Shown: piece after piece, positions 51,739 through 63,900 of the stretch | Numbering within the stretch: position 1 is the stretch's first letter | Layout: every line of letters begins with the position of its first letter | NCBI RefSeq assembly: GCF_030247195.1 | Contig: NC_080672.1 | Span: forward strand, 364,056,271-364,120,270 | Source: Topomyia yanbarensis | Taxonomy: Eukaryota; Arthropoda; Insecta; Diptera; Culicidae | Reading direction: 5' to 3' | DNA length: 64,000 nt | The notes under the pieces: model-generated | Told to the model about the DNA's origin: nothing | Seen by the model: only the letters and a program-made list of their open reading frames with translations | The model's database searches: none | Translations under genes and position numbers: made by a program

Positions 51739-51889
51739 GAACATGGGGGTGACATTTTCCTGCACACCCTCAGCATTCGTAGATTAAATCGGAGATGCAT
51801 TTTACACCACCACGACGAGCCAGACGCCGAATGGCAGATTTGGTGATTCCCTGAATTTTATCACGATGAACCTTGCGATGACGCTTGGT
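51739..51889 (-). pseudogene. Histone H4 pseudogene fragment
   Basis: The minus strand encodes [20 protein letters not shown] then [10 protein letters not shown] and ISDLIYE, unmistakably H4 residues about 17-53 with several substitutions. Downstream homology (RGV, ENV) is frameshifted and fades by about 51739. The Gly/Lys tail is replaced by unrelated DNA. Upstream, TTATATAAACAGG at about 51995 could be the old promoter. Confidence 0.87.
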
Positions 51890-51989
51890 ACGGGAACGCA
51901 AACATGATACCGCTCATTGAACCGTCGGGACGAGCATGTTGCTCGTGTGGTAAGCGAGCACCCACTGATACAAAACAAGCTCGCGTGAC

Positions 51990-53055
51990 CTGTTTATATA
52001 ACATTCCCGTATGTAATGAAACGCTTACATGCTCCTTTTTGACGACTCTGCGTGGGATATGCTAGCAAATTGCGCATTTTCCTCGCTGTTTTCGAAGGAT
52101 TTTCTGAAAATCCTTGTTTTGGTTTATTTATAGTAGTCGCAGTAATTCCGAAATGTAATACGAAATACGTGCACAAATTTCCGATCAGATAGTGCAAAAA
52201 TATTGCGATTTCGTCCAGTAGAACGGAAGATATTCGCATTTCAAATCTGGGAAAATTTCTCAACAGAAATTTTTGAAACGGCACCCCATATTGAAACGTT
52301 AGAAGTATTCTACTTCAAAACTCTTTGAGATGTTTAAATGTCTTGTTGATAACGAAATAAGTATTCAATTTAAGGTTCTGATGGAGAAATGCAAACAAAA
52401 CAAAATCGCCTAAAACGTAATGTGTGTAATGATAGCCAAATAAGATCAAAATTTGATGTTATTTTTGGATATAACAACTGACCAAAAAAGATTTCAGTTT
52501 GTTGCTTTAATAATTTAAATGTTTGACTTTGTTCGGGGAATAAGATTCTTTACGTCAGTGGTTCTCAAGCTTTTGAGTGCAACGAACTCCTGGGTTACCA
52601 CGGACCCCCACGGGTAAACATCGATTTTGTATGCTACCAATATGTTTTTTTCAGTTTGTTAGGAAACAAAACTTAAAATTTCGATATGTACTCGAAAAAT
52701 ATATTTTCCTTCGCGGACCCCCAATAACAGAAACAAATCATTCTTCGTTATTACTAAGAAATTCTCGCTTTTTTATTCATGCAGCTTATTATCGGTGAAC
52801 GACATCTTGACCTTGGCTAGCTGATTTCACTAATTCTTAATCTGAACAATGTAACGCTGGAGACTTTTGGCTTAATCTTCATTTTCGCCCAGTGGTTGTC
52901 TATTGGAAGAAACTGGGAATAGTTTGGTGGATTCAGCTTTTTAGGATGCCACAGGAGAAAACGATTGTTCCATTGCCGTTTAATCATTTTCAAACATAAT
53001 GGTGAAATCTATTTGCAATGATATTTTAGCGCTTTCAAATTCGTAGTCTTATCCG
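51990..53055. other. Intergenic DNA right of the H4 relic
   Basis: No gene is supported. 52267-52302 repeats 51204-51240. CAGTGGTTCTCAAGCTTTTG at 52557 looks like one end of a hAT element, with GCGGACCCCCA-like words nearby, but no matching other end was found. Confidence 0.4.
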
Positions 53056-53059
53056 TCAC

Positions 53060-53838
53060 AAAACGTTGGTTCCTTGTCTCAGGAACAGATCCTTTGCGAA
53101 ACCATAGATCTTTTTCGTGAAAACAAACTTGATTCTTCCAGGAAAGTTGCCGCGATCAAGAGTCTTGTAGAATTTGAGCACCAAAATTTGTATAATATCG
53201 TTTTTCGCACGTGGTTAATTGTCGTTCAAGGAACATGTATTGAAATTCATCAGCATCTTGTGGTACAGCATGCTTTACCGCGATTTAAGACAATAAATGT
53301 CCGTAAAATTGTTGGCTGAAGATGCATCTTAGTGTTTGCGATGCTCTGCTAACTGTATATGAGATGTGCTGTTTAAACGAAACTTGTAAATCTAATATCA
53401 CTCCTAGATCCCTCACGTGACTAACGCGTTCAATTTCTGTATCCAGTATACGGCAGTTCAAACAAATAGGGTCTTTTTTCGTGAGAATGAGATCACCGAG
53501 TACTTCTTCAGATTTACAGAGATGTGTTTCGTGATATACCCTTAAGCGTAGATTTCAAACTGTTGTTGGAGTAATCTACAATCTTTAGTAGATCGGATGA
53601 GAAGAAACATCTTGAGATTGCCTGCAAAGGACAGGCGTGGAGTATTCAGAACTAGATGGACGTCGTTGAAGTAAAGCAGAAACATCAATAATCCCAAGTG
53701 GCTTCCCTGCGGTACTCCTGATGTAGAAATAAATGTGGATGCCTTACAATCACTATTTCTCGATCTGTAAGATCGAAATAGTTGCAAACTACCAACAGCA
53801 CTCAATGAAGTAATCCCGCAGTGGGCAGTAGTATACAC
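53060..53838 (-). pseudogene. Degraded jockey-type LINE reverse transcriptase fragment
   Basis: The frame 53838-53542 encodes SGVPQGSHLGLLMFLLYFND, the RT palm region, then SFAGNLKMF where the catalytic FADD should be, so the active site is lost. Further down in other frames are ERVSHVRDLGVILD and SYTVSRASQTL, typical of the RT thumb region of jockey-clade elements. Frameshifts and stops separate these blocks. This is a family distinct from the intact I-group LINE. Confidence 0.82.
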
Positions 53839-54119
53839 GTATTAGTAATTATTAGTAATTTCCTGCTTCGATTTACGTACGGGTCTGGCCAGTGTCGGTA
53901 TTCATCAATTATTAATTTTCGATTACCAGGAGTTCTACGTTGAATGATTTGTTATTCCCAGGCATTACCACCTATTAATATTCTGTGCAATTCCAGCTAA
54001 TCCCTGCTAGTCGTTGTTATGTCAACCTTCGAGCTTCATGGTTCATTCACAGTTTGCACATTGAGTTCTACAAGATGACGACACGAATGAACCCATGATG
54101 AATGAAGTTCATGTTTGAT

Positions 54120-54229
54120 AATTCTCGGTGGTTTGCTTACTTGTCAGTTGCATGAGTGCGAGTGCAACGGGTGCTCATCTGTTACATTCGAACTCACGTA
54201 ACTACAATGTAAACAAACCACGGAGAATT
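54120..54229. mobile_element. Small TIR element
   Basis: AATTCTCGGTGGTTTG at the left is mirrored by CAAACCACGGAGAATT at the right with one mismatch. The 110-bp element has no ORF and no certain target duplication. Confidence 0.5.
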
Positions 54230-54653
54230 GCCAAAGGAAGTTCATCCGTCTCAGTTTGTGGGGTTATGTCGGTTGGTGTAAAACCTAATAGTGACCCACT
54301 GTGACGCTTTTTCAATTCCTCTCGCTATGTTATTCATGGTTATCTGTGAGCACACTTTGGACTGCTTTGTGATCAACAGATATCAGCTGCCACAGGAGTG
54401 AATGAATTTTCATAAACTTGGTTGCTCGTATCTTTAGCAGTACTGGGCATAACGAAAATTTAGCATAATTTTTATCTGCAAGAATTCATTTGGCATATTT
54501 TTTATTTCATTCTGATGGAACATGCACCTCCAAATGCAGTCTGCCACTAGCATGGATACAATACAACCAGAACACAGCTCACAATACTGTCCTCACAGTA
54601 TAACAGTCTTGTTGAATTAAATGCCCCGTAATAAAAACTCTGTTGGTAATACC

Positions 54654-54947
54654 ACAGACTAACAGATATAACACTATGAAGAAATTCCCTCAAAAAACAT
54701 CGATCCGACCATTTTCCCAGAACACTAGCTCCACCTTTTATTCACGGTCCCAAACACTCATTTACTGGTGGGTTACCCCTCAGGTTTGGGAGCAATTTTT
54801 CACTAGTGGACTATCCCCCATATACTTATTCATATGTCAGTGGCGCCATAATTTCAAATGTGGCCACAGTCCCAACTACAAATATATTTAAAATGACCGT
54901 TAAAGCGGGCGAAGCTTTGTTTTTAAGTGTTATGTCTGTTAGTCTGT
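54654..54947. mobile_element. MITE with 9-bp target duplication, MULE-like candidate
   Basis: ACAGACTAACAGATATAACA at the left is mirrored at the right with one change. GGTAATACC flanks both ends (54645-54653 and 54948-54956). Nine-bp duplications are usual for Mutator-like elements, but 8 bp cannot be excluded because the target is nearly palindromic. No transposase. Confidence 0.75.
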
Positions 54948-54956
54948 GGTAATACC

Positions 54957-55640
54957 ATGTATCGAAACATAGTTCTGCATAAAAAACGCATTACTTGGAA
55001 AACAACATCAAAAATAGTATAGAAAAATATATCAGCGTATATCGAAACATCATTTCTGACATATGTTTTGTAAACCAGTATTCTTTTTCTAAACTTTAGG
55101 GCCCCTCCCGAAACTTTTTTTCTGGCTACGTGTTTAAATGTTTGCCATATAACCGGAGTGTCGTGACCAACAGAATCATTAGATTTGAAATAAATTTTCA
55201 AACTATTCTTTATGGTAATTATGGTGGTTCAGAAAAGAACCTTTGATGTTTGTGCTGAATTCAAAGATTGTTGGATGCTGCTGACTTTTGTCAGCATGAC
55301 ATGATTGGTGTAGGTCGTAACCCATTTGTTGTGTATTGTAGATTTCAAATTAATCAAATGAAATATTAGTCTTAGATTTGTAAAGCATGAAATATATCTT
55401 CTACTTTCTACATTGACGTTTTTCTGCACCAAGAAAAATAGTCATCAGCGCTAAAAGTAGTATCAGAAGTGTTGTTACGAAAGTCCAGTTATGTCATGGA
55501 CATTGGCCACCCATCGTTTCTGTGTTGTTTGCTGAAAATTACATTGTTACACAACAAAAAATAGAAATTTCAATTAAAAACTCTTACTAGAACACAAATT
55601 TGTCCAAAAAAGAACTATTGATTGTTTGAGTGTGGGAACA
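54957..55640. other. Intergenic DNA before the second H3 relic
   Basis: No gene is supported; the short minus-strand frames here have no recognised domain. Confidence 0.4.
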
Positions 55641-55647
55641 TAATCTA

Positions 55648-55929
55648 GACTGTTCACTGCGGATACGGCGAGGCAGTTGGATGTCTTCAGCATAATAGTT
55701 ACGCGCTTGCAACGCTATTTTTCATCCTCGAACAAACCGACCAAGTAGGCATCGCTGGCTTCTTTTGGTGCCATTCCGGCTGAGCTTTGTAAGCATAACT
55801 CGACTATAGAGTCCTGCGGAATCTCACGAACCTAACGCTGGAAGGGCAGCTAGCGGATTTGTTGTTCCGTTGATAGTTCCTGGTCTGTATGTGGTAGCGA
55901 TTAATGCCACTAGTGGCTAAGGCACTTTT
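55648..55929 (-). pseudogene. Second histone H3 pseudogene, badly degraded
   Basis: The minus strand retains H3 blocks in order but in shifting frames: KSALATSG (core KSAPATGG), RPGT-like DNA, TEQQIR then LPFQR and [24 protein letters not shown] with ED, KRVTIM, and RRIRSEQ (normally RRIRGERA). The stretch between RPGT and TEQQ is deleted. It is opposite in strand to the first H3 relic and shows more decay. Confidence 0.85.
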
Positions 55930-56230
55930 GAGGACTGTTTACTAGTACAATGATGGTCAAACGAATGATGAGAAAAACCGATATTTATGGGTCATTCCGC
56001 GCTAAGTGATTAGGGCACGTGTAATCGACTTTCGCGGATTTAAACCAATTTTGGGTTGTTCATCTAGGGCCAATATATCAAAATTCAAAATTTTGTGCCA
56101 ATTAAAGCACCCCTCGGACCAAGGAAATACCCCCCGTTGTGACAAATTGGTAAAACGATTTTCTTTTGAATATATCTTCGGTTCTATTTACTCTAAAATC
56201 AAACCGCAAGTTGCTTTTTGCAAGAAATTG

Positions 56231-56435
56231 TAAAAATTCTGAAATTCTAAGATTCTAAATTCTGAAATTTTAAATTAAAATATCCTAAAATTCTGAAATT
56301 CCAAAGCTCTAAAGTTCTAAAATACTAAAATTCTGAAATCATAAAATTTTAAAATTCTAAAATTATAAAAAACTAAAATTCTGATTTTTATATCGTAAAA
56401 TTTTCAAATTCCTATATTCTAAAATTCCAAATTTT
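56231..56435. repeat. Decayed patch of the AAATTCTA octamer satellite
   Basis: About 25 imperfect units with substitutions and indels (AAATTCTG, AAATTATA, AAATACTA). It is the same unit as the perfect array beginning 1.5 kb to the right. Confidence 0.85.
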
Positions 56436-56750
56436 TTTTAGGAGAGTTGTCCTACTGGAGCTGTAGGGCTAGGTTCTCGAAAGGGCTCCCCTTCAAAATC
56501 ACATGCTTCAATTTGCAGACGAGACAGCCAATGGCGCCCAATAAAACACTGCTTTAGGCCAATTGTAGCGGGCCGTGATTCTGAATGCGATATTCATTGT
56601 ACGGTTCAGGTATGTGCGGGCGTAGGGACTTCGCAATCGCGTGTATCATCGCGAAGGACTCAAGCATTTGTACGTTAACGTGTTCGATCGCGTGTGCGCT
56701 TGTATGTCGCTTGTGCTAACGTGTATGTAACTTCGCATGTATGAATTTTA

Positions 56751-56975
56751 CACACTTAATTTTTTCTGCCGAATCTCAGATTTTTTATCTTTTGCCAGCT
56801 GAGATTCAGCAAGCATTATTTTTTGCTGAGATCTCAGTAAAAGTGACATTTGATTGCTGAGACTCGGAAAACATTTCACCGAAAATCAGCAAACTAATCT
56901 CACTTTACTGCAATATCAGTTTTTAAATTTACTGACTACACAGCTGTTGGGAAATTACCGAGCCGAATTTAGTGT
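56751..56975. mobile_element. CACACTTAATT-family MITE
   Basis: This 225-bp copy matches the element at 30652-30898 in inverse orientation, including GCTGAGATCTCAG and CAGCTGTTGGGAA. ATTTTA stands on both sides (56745-56750 and 56976-56981) and may be the target duplication. Confidence 0.75.
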
Positions 56976-56981
56976 ATTTTA

Positions 56982-57552
56982 TAATCGTGTGCGCTTCGCA
57001 CATTCGCGTGTGTTCTTGGATGATCGCGCGCGGATCGTGAAGCTGATGCTTAATTTTTAGTGTATGGTACAGATGGTAGAAGAGGGTCCGTTTCCCCAGG
57101 AGTTCCAGGTCATGTCAGCATGGAACGTCTTGTTTAGTGAATATGAGCGTCACGTTTTTATTGGTTCAACCACAGATAACAGACGTTTAGGCTCGATTTG
57201 AATCGTATGTAAATACCCGCTACTGAAATTTCGAATAAATCAGATGTTTGAAACACGTTTGGCAAACGTTTGTAGATGGCGCAGTTATCGATACAATGCA
57301 GTTAGAGTGCAGCTGTCAAACACGTGTAGCAATAAGTTGCGCAGATGACAATAGTGATACACGGATTTCCAATGCTTATCGATTTGAAAGTTTACACGGG
57401 TTTTTGAAGAAATTTTGTTCTAGCCTAAACCGTTTCATGATTGCGAGAGTGGTTAATGTTTGAGGCCGCCTTTGGAAGTGTTTTCATGTTGGCGAAATCG
57501 TGGGTGTAATTATGTGGCTGCCGCGTATATAGCCTTCTGGAACGACGGTTAT
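56982..57552. other. Non-coding spacer before the LINE fragment
   Basis: About 570 bp without a supported gene. TCGCGTGTGCGCTTCGCA-like words also occur left of the MITE, showing what it interrupted. Confidence 0.4.
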
Positions 57553-57774
57553 TTGCTAGCTATCGACTAAACACGATATTAGAAAAGCGAATGAAAAATT
57601 TAATGAAAGCCAAGAAACGCAGTTACTGGCACCGGTTCGTCGACGGGTTAACAAGAGAAACATCAATGAGCACTCTTTGGGGCACGGCCCGATATATGCG
57701 AAACCAAAACGGTACTAACGAGAGCGTGGAATATTCAAACCGTTGGATATTCGATTTCGCCGCGTCGTCTTACA
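57553..57774 (+). pseudogene. Fragment of I-group LINE ORF2 with internal deletion
   Basis: It reads MKNLMKAKKRSYWHRFVDGL and then TRETSMSTLWGTAR, matching residues about 347-400 of the intact ORF2 in this window (MKSLMKAKKRSYWRRFVDGL). It then skips about 60 bp and rejoins at the DNA encoding AASSHD. It is a short internal piece without LINE ends, and it lies about 160 bp before the satellite. Confidence 0.9.
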
Positions 57775-57930
57775 ATATTAATATTATTTTTAATATTTGG
57801 CACTAGGCCTTTCTGAGAGGACCCAGACATGTTGGAAGAAACAAATATTTCTTTGGGATGAGTTATTCTTGAAAAAAGTTTTAGTCTTCAAAAGACTGTT
57901 TCAGTAGAAAAAGTAAGTATTGAAAAAAAT

Positions 57931-60900
57931 TATGAAATCCTAAAATTCTAATATTATAATATTATAATATCCTAATATTCTAAAATTCTAGAATTCTAGA
58001 ATTCTAGAATTCTAAAATTCTAAAATTCTAAAATTCTAAAATTCTAAAATTCTAAAATTCTAAAATTCTAAAATTCTAAAATTCTAAAATTCTAAAATTC
58101 TAAAATTCTAAAATTCTAAAATTCTAAAATTCTAAAATTCTAAAATTCTAAAATTCTAAAATTCTAAAATTCTAAAATTCTAAAATTCTAAAATTCTAAA
58201 ATTCTAAAATTCTAAAATTCTAAAATTCTAAAATTCTAAAATTCTAAAATTCTAAAATTCTAAAATTCTAAAATTCTAAAATTCTAAAATTCTAAAATTC
58301 TAAAATTCTAAAATTCTAAAATTCTAAAATTCTAAAATTCTAAAATTCTAAAATTCTAAAATTCTAAAATTCTAAAATTCTAAAATTCTAAAATTCTAAA
58401 ATTCTAAAATTCTAAAATTCTAAAATTCTAAAATTCTAAAATTCTAAAATTCTAAAATTCTAAAATTCTAAAATTCTAAAATTCTAAAATTCTAAAATTC
58501 TAAAATTCTAAAATTCTAAAATTCTAAAATTCTAAAATTCTAAAATTCTAAAATTCTAAAATTCTAAAATTCTAAAATTCTAAAATTCTAAAATTCTAAA
58601 ATTCTAAAATTCTAAAATTCTAAAATTCTAAAATTCTAAAATTCTAAAATTCTAAAATTCTAAAATTCTAAAATTCTAAAATTCTAAAATTCTAAAATTC
58701 TAAAATTCTAAAATTCTAAAATTCTAAAATTCTAAAATTCTAAAATTCTAAAATTCTAAAATTCTAAAATTCTAAAATTCTAAAATTCTAAAATTCTAAA
58801 ATTCTAAAATTCTAAAATTCTAAAATTCTAAAATTCTAAAATTCTAAAATTCTAAAATTCTAAAATTCTAAAATTCTAAAATTCTAAAATTCTAAAATTC
58901 TAAAATTCTAAAATTCTAAAATTCTAAAATTCTAAAATTCTAAAATTCTAAAATTCTAAAATTCTAAAATTCTAAAATTCTAAAATTCTAAAATTCTAAA
59001 ATTCTAAAATTCTAAAATTCTAAAATTCTAAAATTCTAAAATTCTAAAATTCTAAAATTCTAAAATTCTAAAATTCTAAAATTCTAAAATTCTAAAATTC
59101 TAAAATTCTAAAATTCTAAAATTCTAAAATTCTAAAATTCTAAAATTCTAAAATTCTAAAATTCTAAAATTCTAAAATTCTAAAATTCTAAAATTCTAAA
59201 ATTCTAAAATTCTAAAATTCTAAAATTCTAAAATTCTAAAATTCTAAAATTCTAAAATTCTAAAATTCTAAAATTCTAAAATTCTAAAATTCTAAAATTC
59301 TAAAATTCTAAAATTCTAAAATTCTAAAATTCTAAAATTCTAAAATTCTAAAATTCTAAAATTCTAAAATTCTAAAATTCTAAAATTCTAAAATTCTAAA
59401 ATTCTAAAATTCTAAAATTCTAAAATTCTAAAATTCTAAAATTCTAAAATTCTAAAATTCTAAAATTCTAAAATTCTAAAATTCTAAAATTCTAAAATTC
59501 TAAAATTCTAAAATTCTAAAATTCTAAAATTCTAAAATTCTAAAATTCTAAAATTCTAAAATTCTAAAATTCTAAAATTCTAAAATTCTAAAATTCTAAA
59601 ATTCTAAAATTCTAAAATTCTAAAATTCTAAAATTCTAAAATTCTAAAATTCTAAAATTCTAAAATTCTAAAATTCTAAAATTCTAAAATTCTAAAATTC
59701 TAAAATTCTAAAATTCTAAAATTCTAAAATTCTAAAATTCTAAAATTCTAAAATTCTAAAATTCTAAAATTCTAAAATTCTAAAATTCTAAAATTCTAAA
59801 ATTCTAAAATTCTAAAATTCTAAAATTCTAAAATTCTAAAATTCTAAAATTCTAAAATTCTAAAATTCTAAAATTCTAAAATTCTAAAATTCTAAAATTC
59901 TAAAATTCTAAAATTCTAAAATTCTAAAATTCTAAAATTCTAAAATTCTAAAATTCTAAAATTCTAAAATTCTAAAATTCTAAAATTCTAAAATTCTAAA
60001 ATTCTAAAATTCTAAAATTCTAAAATTCTAAAATTCTAAAATTCTAAAATTCTAAAATTCTAAAATTCTAAAATTCTAAAATTCTAAAATTCTAAAATTC
60101 TAAAATTCTAAAATTCTAAAATTCTAAAATTCTAAAATTCTAAAATTCTAAAATTCTAAAATTCTAAAATTCTAAAATTCTAAAATTCTAAAATTCTAAA
60201 ATTCTAAAATTCTAAAATTCTAAAATTCTAAAATTCTAAAATTCTAAAATTCTAAAATTCTAAAATTCTAAAATTCTAAAATTCTAAAATTCTAAAATTC
60301 TAAAATTCTAAAATTCTAAAATTCTAAAATTCTAAAATTCTAAAATTCTAAAATTCTAAAATTCTAAAATTCTAAAATTCTAAAATTCTAAAATTCTAAA
60401 ATTCTAAAATTCTAAAATTCTAAAATTCTAAAATTCTAAAATTCTAAAATTCTAAAATTCTAAAATTCTAAAATTCTAAAATTCTAAAATTCTAAAATTC
60501 TAAAATTCTAAAATTCTAAAATTCTAAAATTCTAAAATTCTAAAATTCTAAAATTCTAAAATTCTAAAATTCTAAAATTCTAAAATTCTAAAATTCTAAA
60601 ATTCTAAAATTCTAAAATTCTAAAATTCTAAAATTCTAAAATTCTAAAATTCTAAAATTCTAAAATTCTAAAATTCTAAAATTCTAAAATTCTAAAATTC
60701 TAAAATTCTAAAATTCTAAAATTCTAAAATTCTAAAATTCTAAAATTCTAAAATTCTAAAATTCTAAAATTCTAAAATTCTAAAATTCTAAAATTCTAAA
60801 ATTCTAAAATTCTAAAATTCTAAAATTCTAAAATTCTAAAATTCTAAAATTCTAAAATTCTAAAATTCTAAAATTCTAAAATTCTAAAATTCTAAAATTC

Positions 60901-63900
60901 TAAAATTCTAAAATTCTAAAATTCTAAAATTCTAAAATTCTAAAATTCTAAAATTCTAAAATTCTAAAATTCTAAAATTCTAAAATTCTAAAATTCTAAA
61001 ATTCTAAAATTCTAAAATTCTAAAATTCTAAAATTCTAAAATTCTAAAATTCTAAAATTCTAAAATTCTAAAATTCTAAAATTCTAAAATTCTAAAATTC
61101 TAAAATTCTAAAATTCTAAAATTCTAAAATTCTAAAATTCTAAAATTCTAAAATTCTAAAATTCTAAAATTCTAAAATTCTAAAATTCTAAAATTCTAAA
61201 ATTCTAAAATTCTAAAATTCTAAAATTCTAAAATTCTAAAATTCTAAAATTCTAAAATTCTAAAATTCTAAAATTCTAAAATTCTAAAATTCTAAAATTC
61301 TAAAATTCTAAAATTCTAAAATTCTAAAATTCTAAAATTCTAAAATTCTAAAATTCTAAAATTCTAAAATTCTAAAATTCTAAAATTCTAAAATTCTAAA
61401 ATTCTAAAATTCTAAAATTCTAAAATTCTAAAATTCTAAAATTCTAAAATTCTAAAATTCTAAAATTCTAAAATTCTAAAATTCTAAAATTCTAAAATTC
61501 TAAAATTCTAAAATTCTAAAATTCTAAAATTCTAAAATTCTAAAATTCTAAAATTCTAAAATTCTAAAATTCTAAAATTCTAAAATTCTAAAATTCTAAA
61601 ATTCTAAAATTCTAAAATTCTAAAATTCTAAAATTCTAAAATTCTAAAATTCTAAAATTCTAAAATTCTAAAATTCTAAAATTCTAAAATTCTAAAATTC
61701 TAAAATTCTAAAATTCTAAAATTCTAAAATTCTAAAATTCTAAAATTCTAAAATTCTAAAATTCTAAAATTCTAAAATTCTAAAATTCTAAAATTCTAAA
61801 ATTCTAAAATTCTAAAATTCTAAAATTCTAAAATTCTAAAATTCTAAAATTCTAAAATTCTAAAATTCTAAAATTCTAAAATTCTAAAATTCTAAAATTC
61901 TAAAATTCTAAAATTCTAAAATTCTAAAATTCTAAAATTCTAAAATTCTAAAATTCTAAAATTCTAAAATTCTAAAATTCTAAAATTCTAAAATTCTAAA
62001 ATTCTAAAATTCTAAAATTCTAAAATTCTAAAATTCTAAAATTCTAAAATTCTAAAATTCTAAAATTCTAAAATTCTAAAATTCTAAAATTCTAAAATTC
62101 TAAAATTCTAAAATTCTAAAATTCTAAAATTCTAAAATTCTAAAATTCTAAAATTCTAAAATTCTAAAATTCTAAAATTCTAAAATTCTAAAATTCTAAA
62201 ATTCTAAAATTCTAAAATTCTAAAATTCTAAAATTCTAAAATTCTAAAATTCTAAAATTCTAAAATTCTAAAATTCTAAAATTCTAAAATTCTAAAATTC
62301 TAAAATTCTAAAATTCTAAAATTCTAAAATTCTAAAATTCTAAAATTCTAAAATTCTAAAATTCTAAAATTCTAAAATTCTAAAATTCTAAAATTCTAAA
62401 ATTCTAAAATTCTAAAATTCTAAAATTCTAAAATTCTAAAATTCTAAAATTCTAAAATTCTAAAATTCTAAAATTCTAAAATTCTAAAATTCTAAAATTC
62501 TAAAATTCTAAAATTCTAAAATTCTAAAATTCTAAAATTCTAAAATTCTAAAATTCTAAAATTCTAAAATTCTAAAATTCTAAAATTCTAAAATTCTAAA
62601 ATTCTAAAATTCTAAAATTCTAAAATTCTAAAATTCTAAAATTCTAAAATTCTAAAATTCTAAAATTCTAAAATTCTAAAATTCTAAAATTCTAAAATTC
62701 TAAAATTCTAAAATTCTAAAATTCTAAAATTCTAAAATTCTAAAATTCTAAAATTCTAAAATTCTAAAATTCTAAAATTCTAAAATTCTAAAATTCTAAA
62801 ATTCTAAAATTCTAAAATTCTAAAATTCTAAAATTCTAAAATTCTAAAATTCTAAAATTCTAAAATTCTAAAATTCTAAAATTCTAAAATTCTAAAATTC
62901 TAAAATTCTAAAATTCTAAAATTCTAAAATTCTAAAATTCTAAAATTCTAAAATTCTAAAATTCTAAAATTCTAAAATTCTAAAATTCTAAAATTCTAAA
63001 ATTCTAAAATTCTAAAATTCTAAAATTCTAAAATTCTAAAATTCTAAAATTCTAAAATTCTAAAATTCTAAAATTCTAAAATTCTAAAATTCTAAAATTC
63101 TAAAATTCTAAAATTCTAAAATTCTAAAATTCTAAAATTCTAAAATTCTAAAATTCTAAAATTCTAAAATTCTAAAATTCTAAAATTCTAAAATTCTAAA
63201 ATTCTAAAATTCTAAAATTCTAAAATTCTAAAATTCTAAAATTCTAAAATTCTAAAATTCTAAAATTCTAAAATTCTAAAATTCTAAAATTCTAAAATTC
63301 TAAAATTCTAAAATTCTAAAATTCTAAAATTCTAAAATTCTAAAATTCTAAAATTCTAAAATTCTAAAATTCTAAAATTCTAAAATTCTAAAATTCTAAA
63401 ATTCTAAAATTCTAAAATTCTAAAATTCTAAAATTCTAAAATTCTAAAATTCTAAAATTCTAAAATTCTAAAATTCTAAAATTCTAAAATTCTAAAATTC
63501 TAAAATTCTAAAATTCTAAAATTCTAAAATTCTAAAATTCTAAAATTCTAAAATTCTAAAATTCTAAAATTCTAAAATTCTAAAATTCTAAAATTCTAAA
63601 ATTCTAAAATTCTAAAATTCTAAAATTCTAAAATTCTAAAATTCTAAAATTCTAAAATTCTAAAATTCTAAAATTCTAAAATTCTAAAATTCTAAAATTC
63701 TAAAATTCTAAAATTCTAAAATTCTAAAATTCTAAAATTCTAAAATTCTAAAATTCTAAAATTCTAAAATTCTAAAATTCTAAAATTCTAAAATTCTAAA
63801 ATTCTAAAATTCTAAAATTCTAAAATTCTAAAATTCTAAAATTCTAAAATTCTAAAATTCTAAAATTCTAAAATTCTAAAATTCTAAAATTCTAAAATTC

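Noticed and set aside
52557..52800. hAT element starting CAGTGGTTCTCAAGC
   Set aside because: Only one end is present; no inverted partner or 8-bp duplication could be found.
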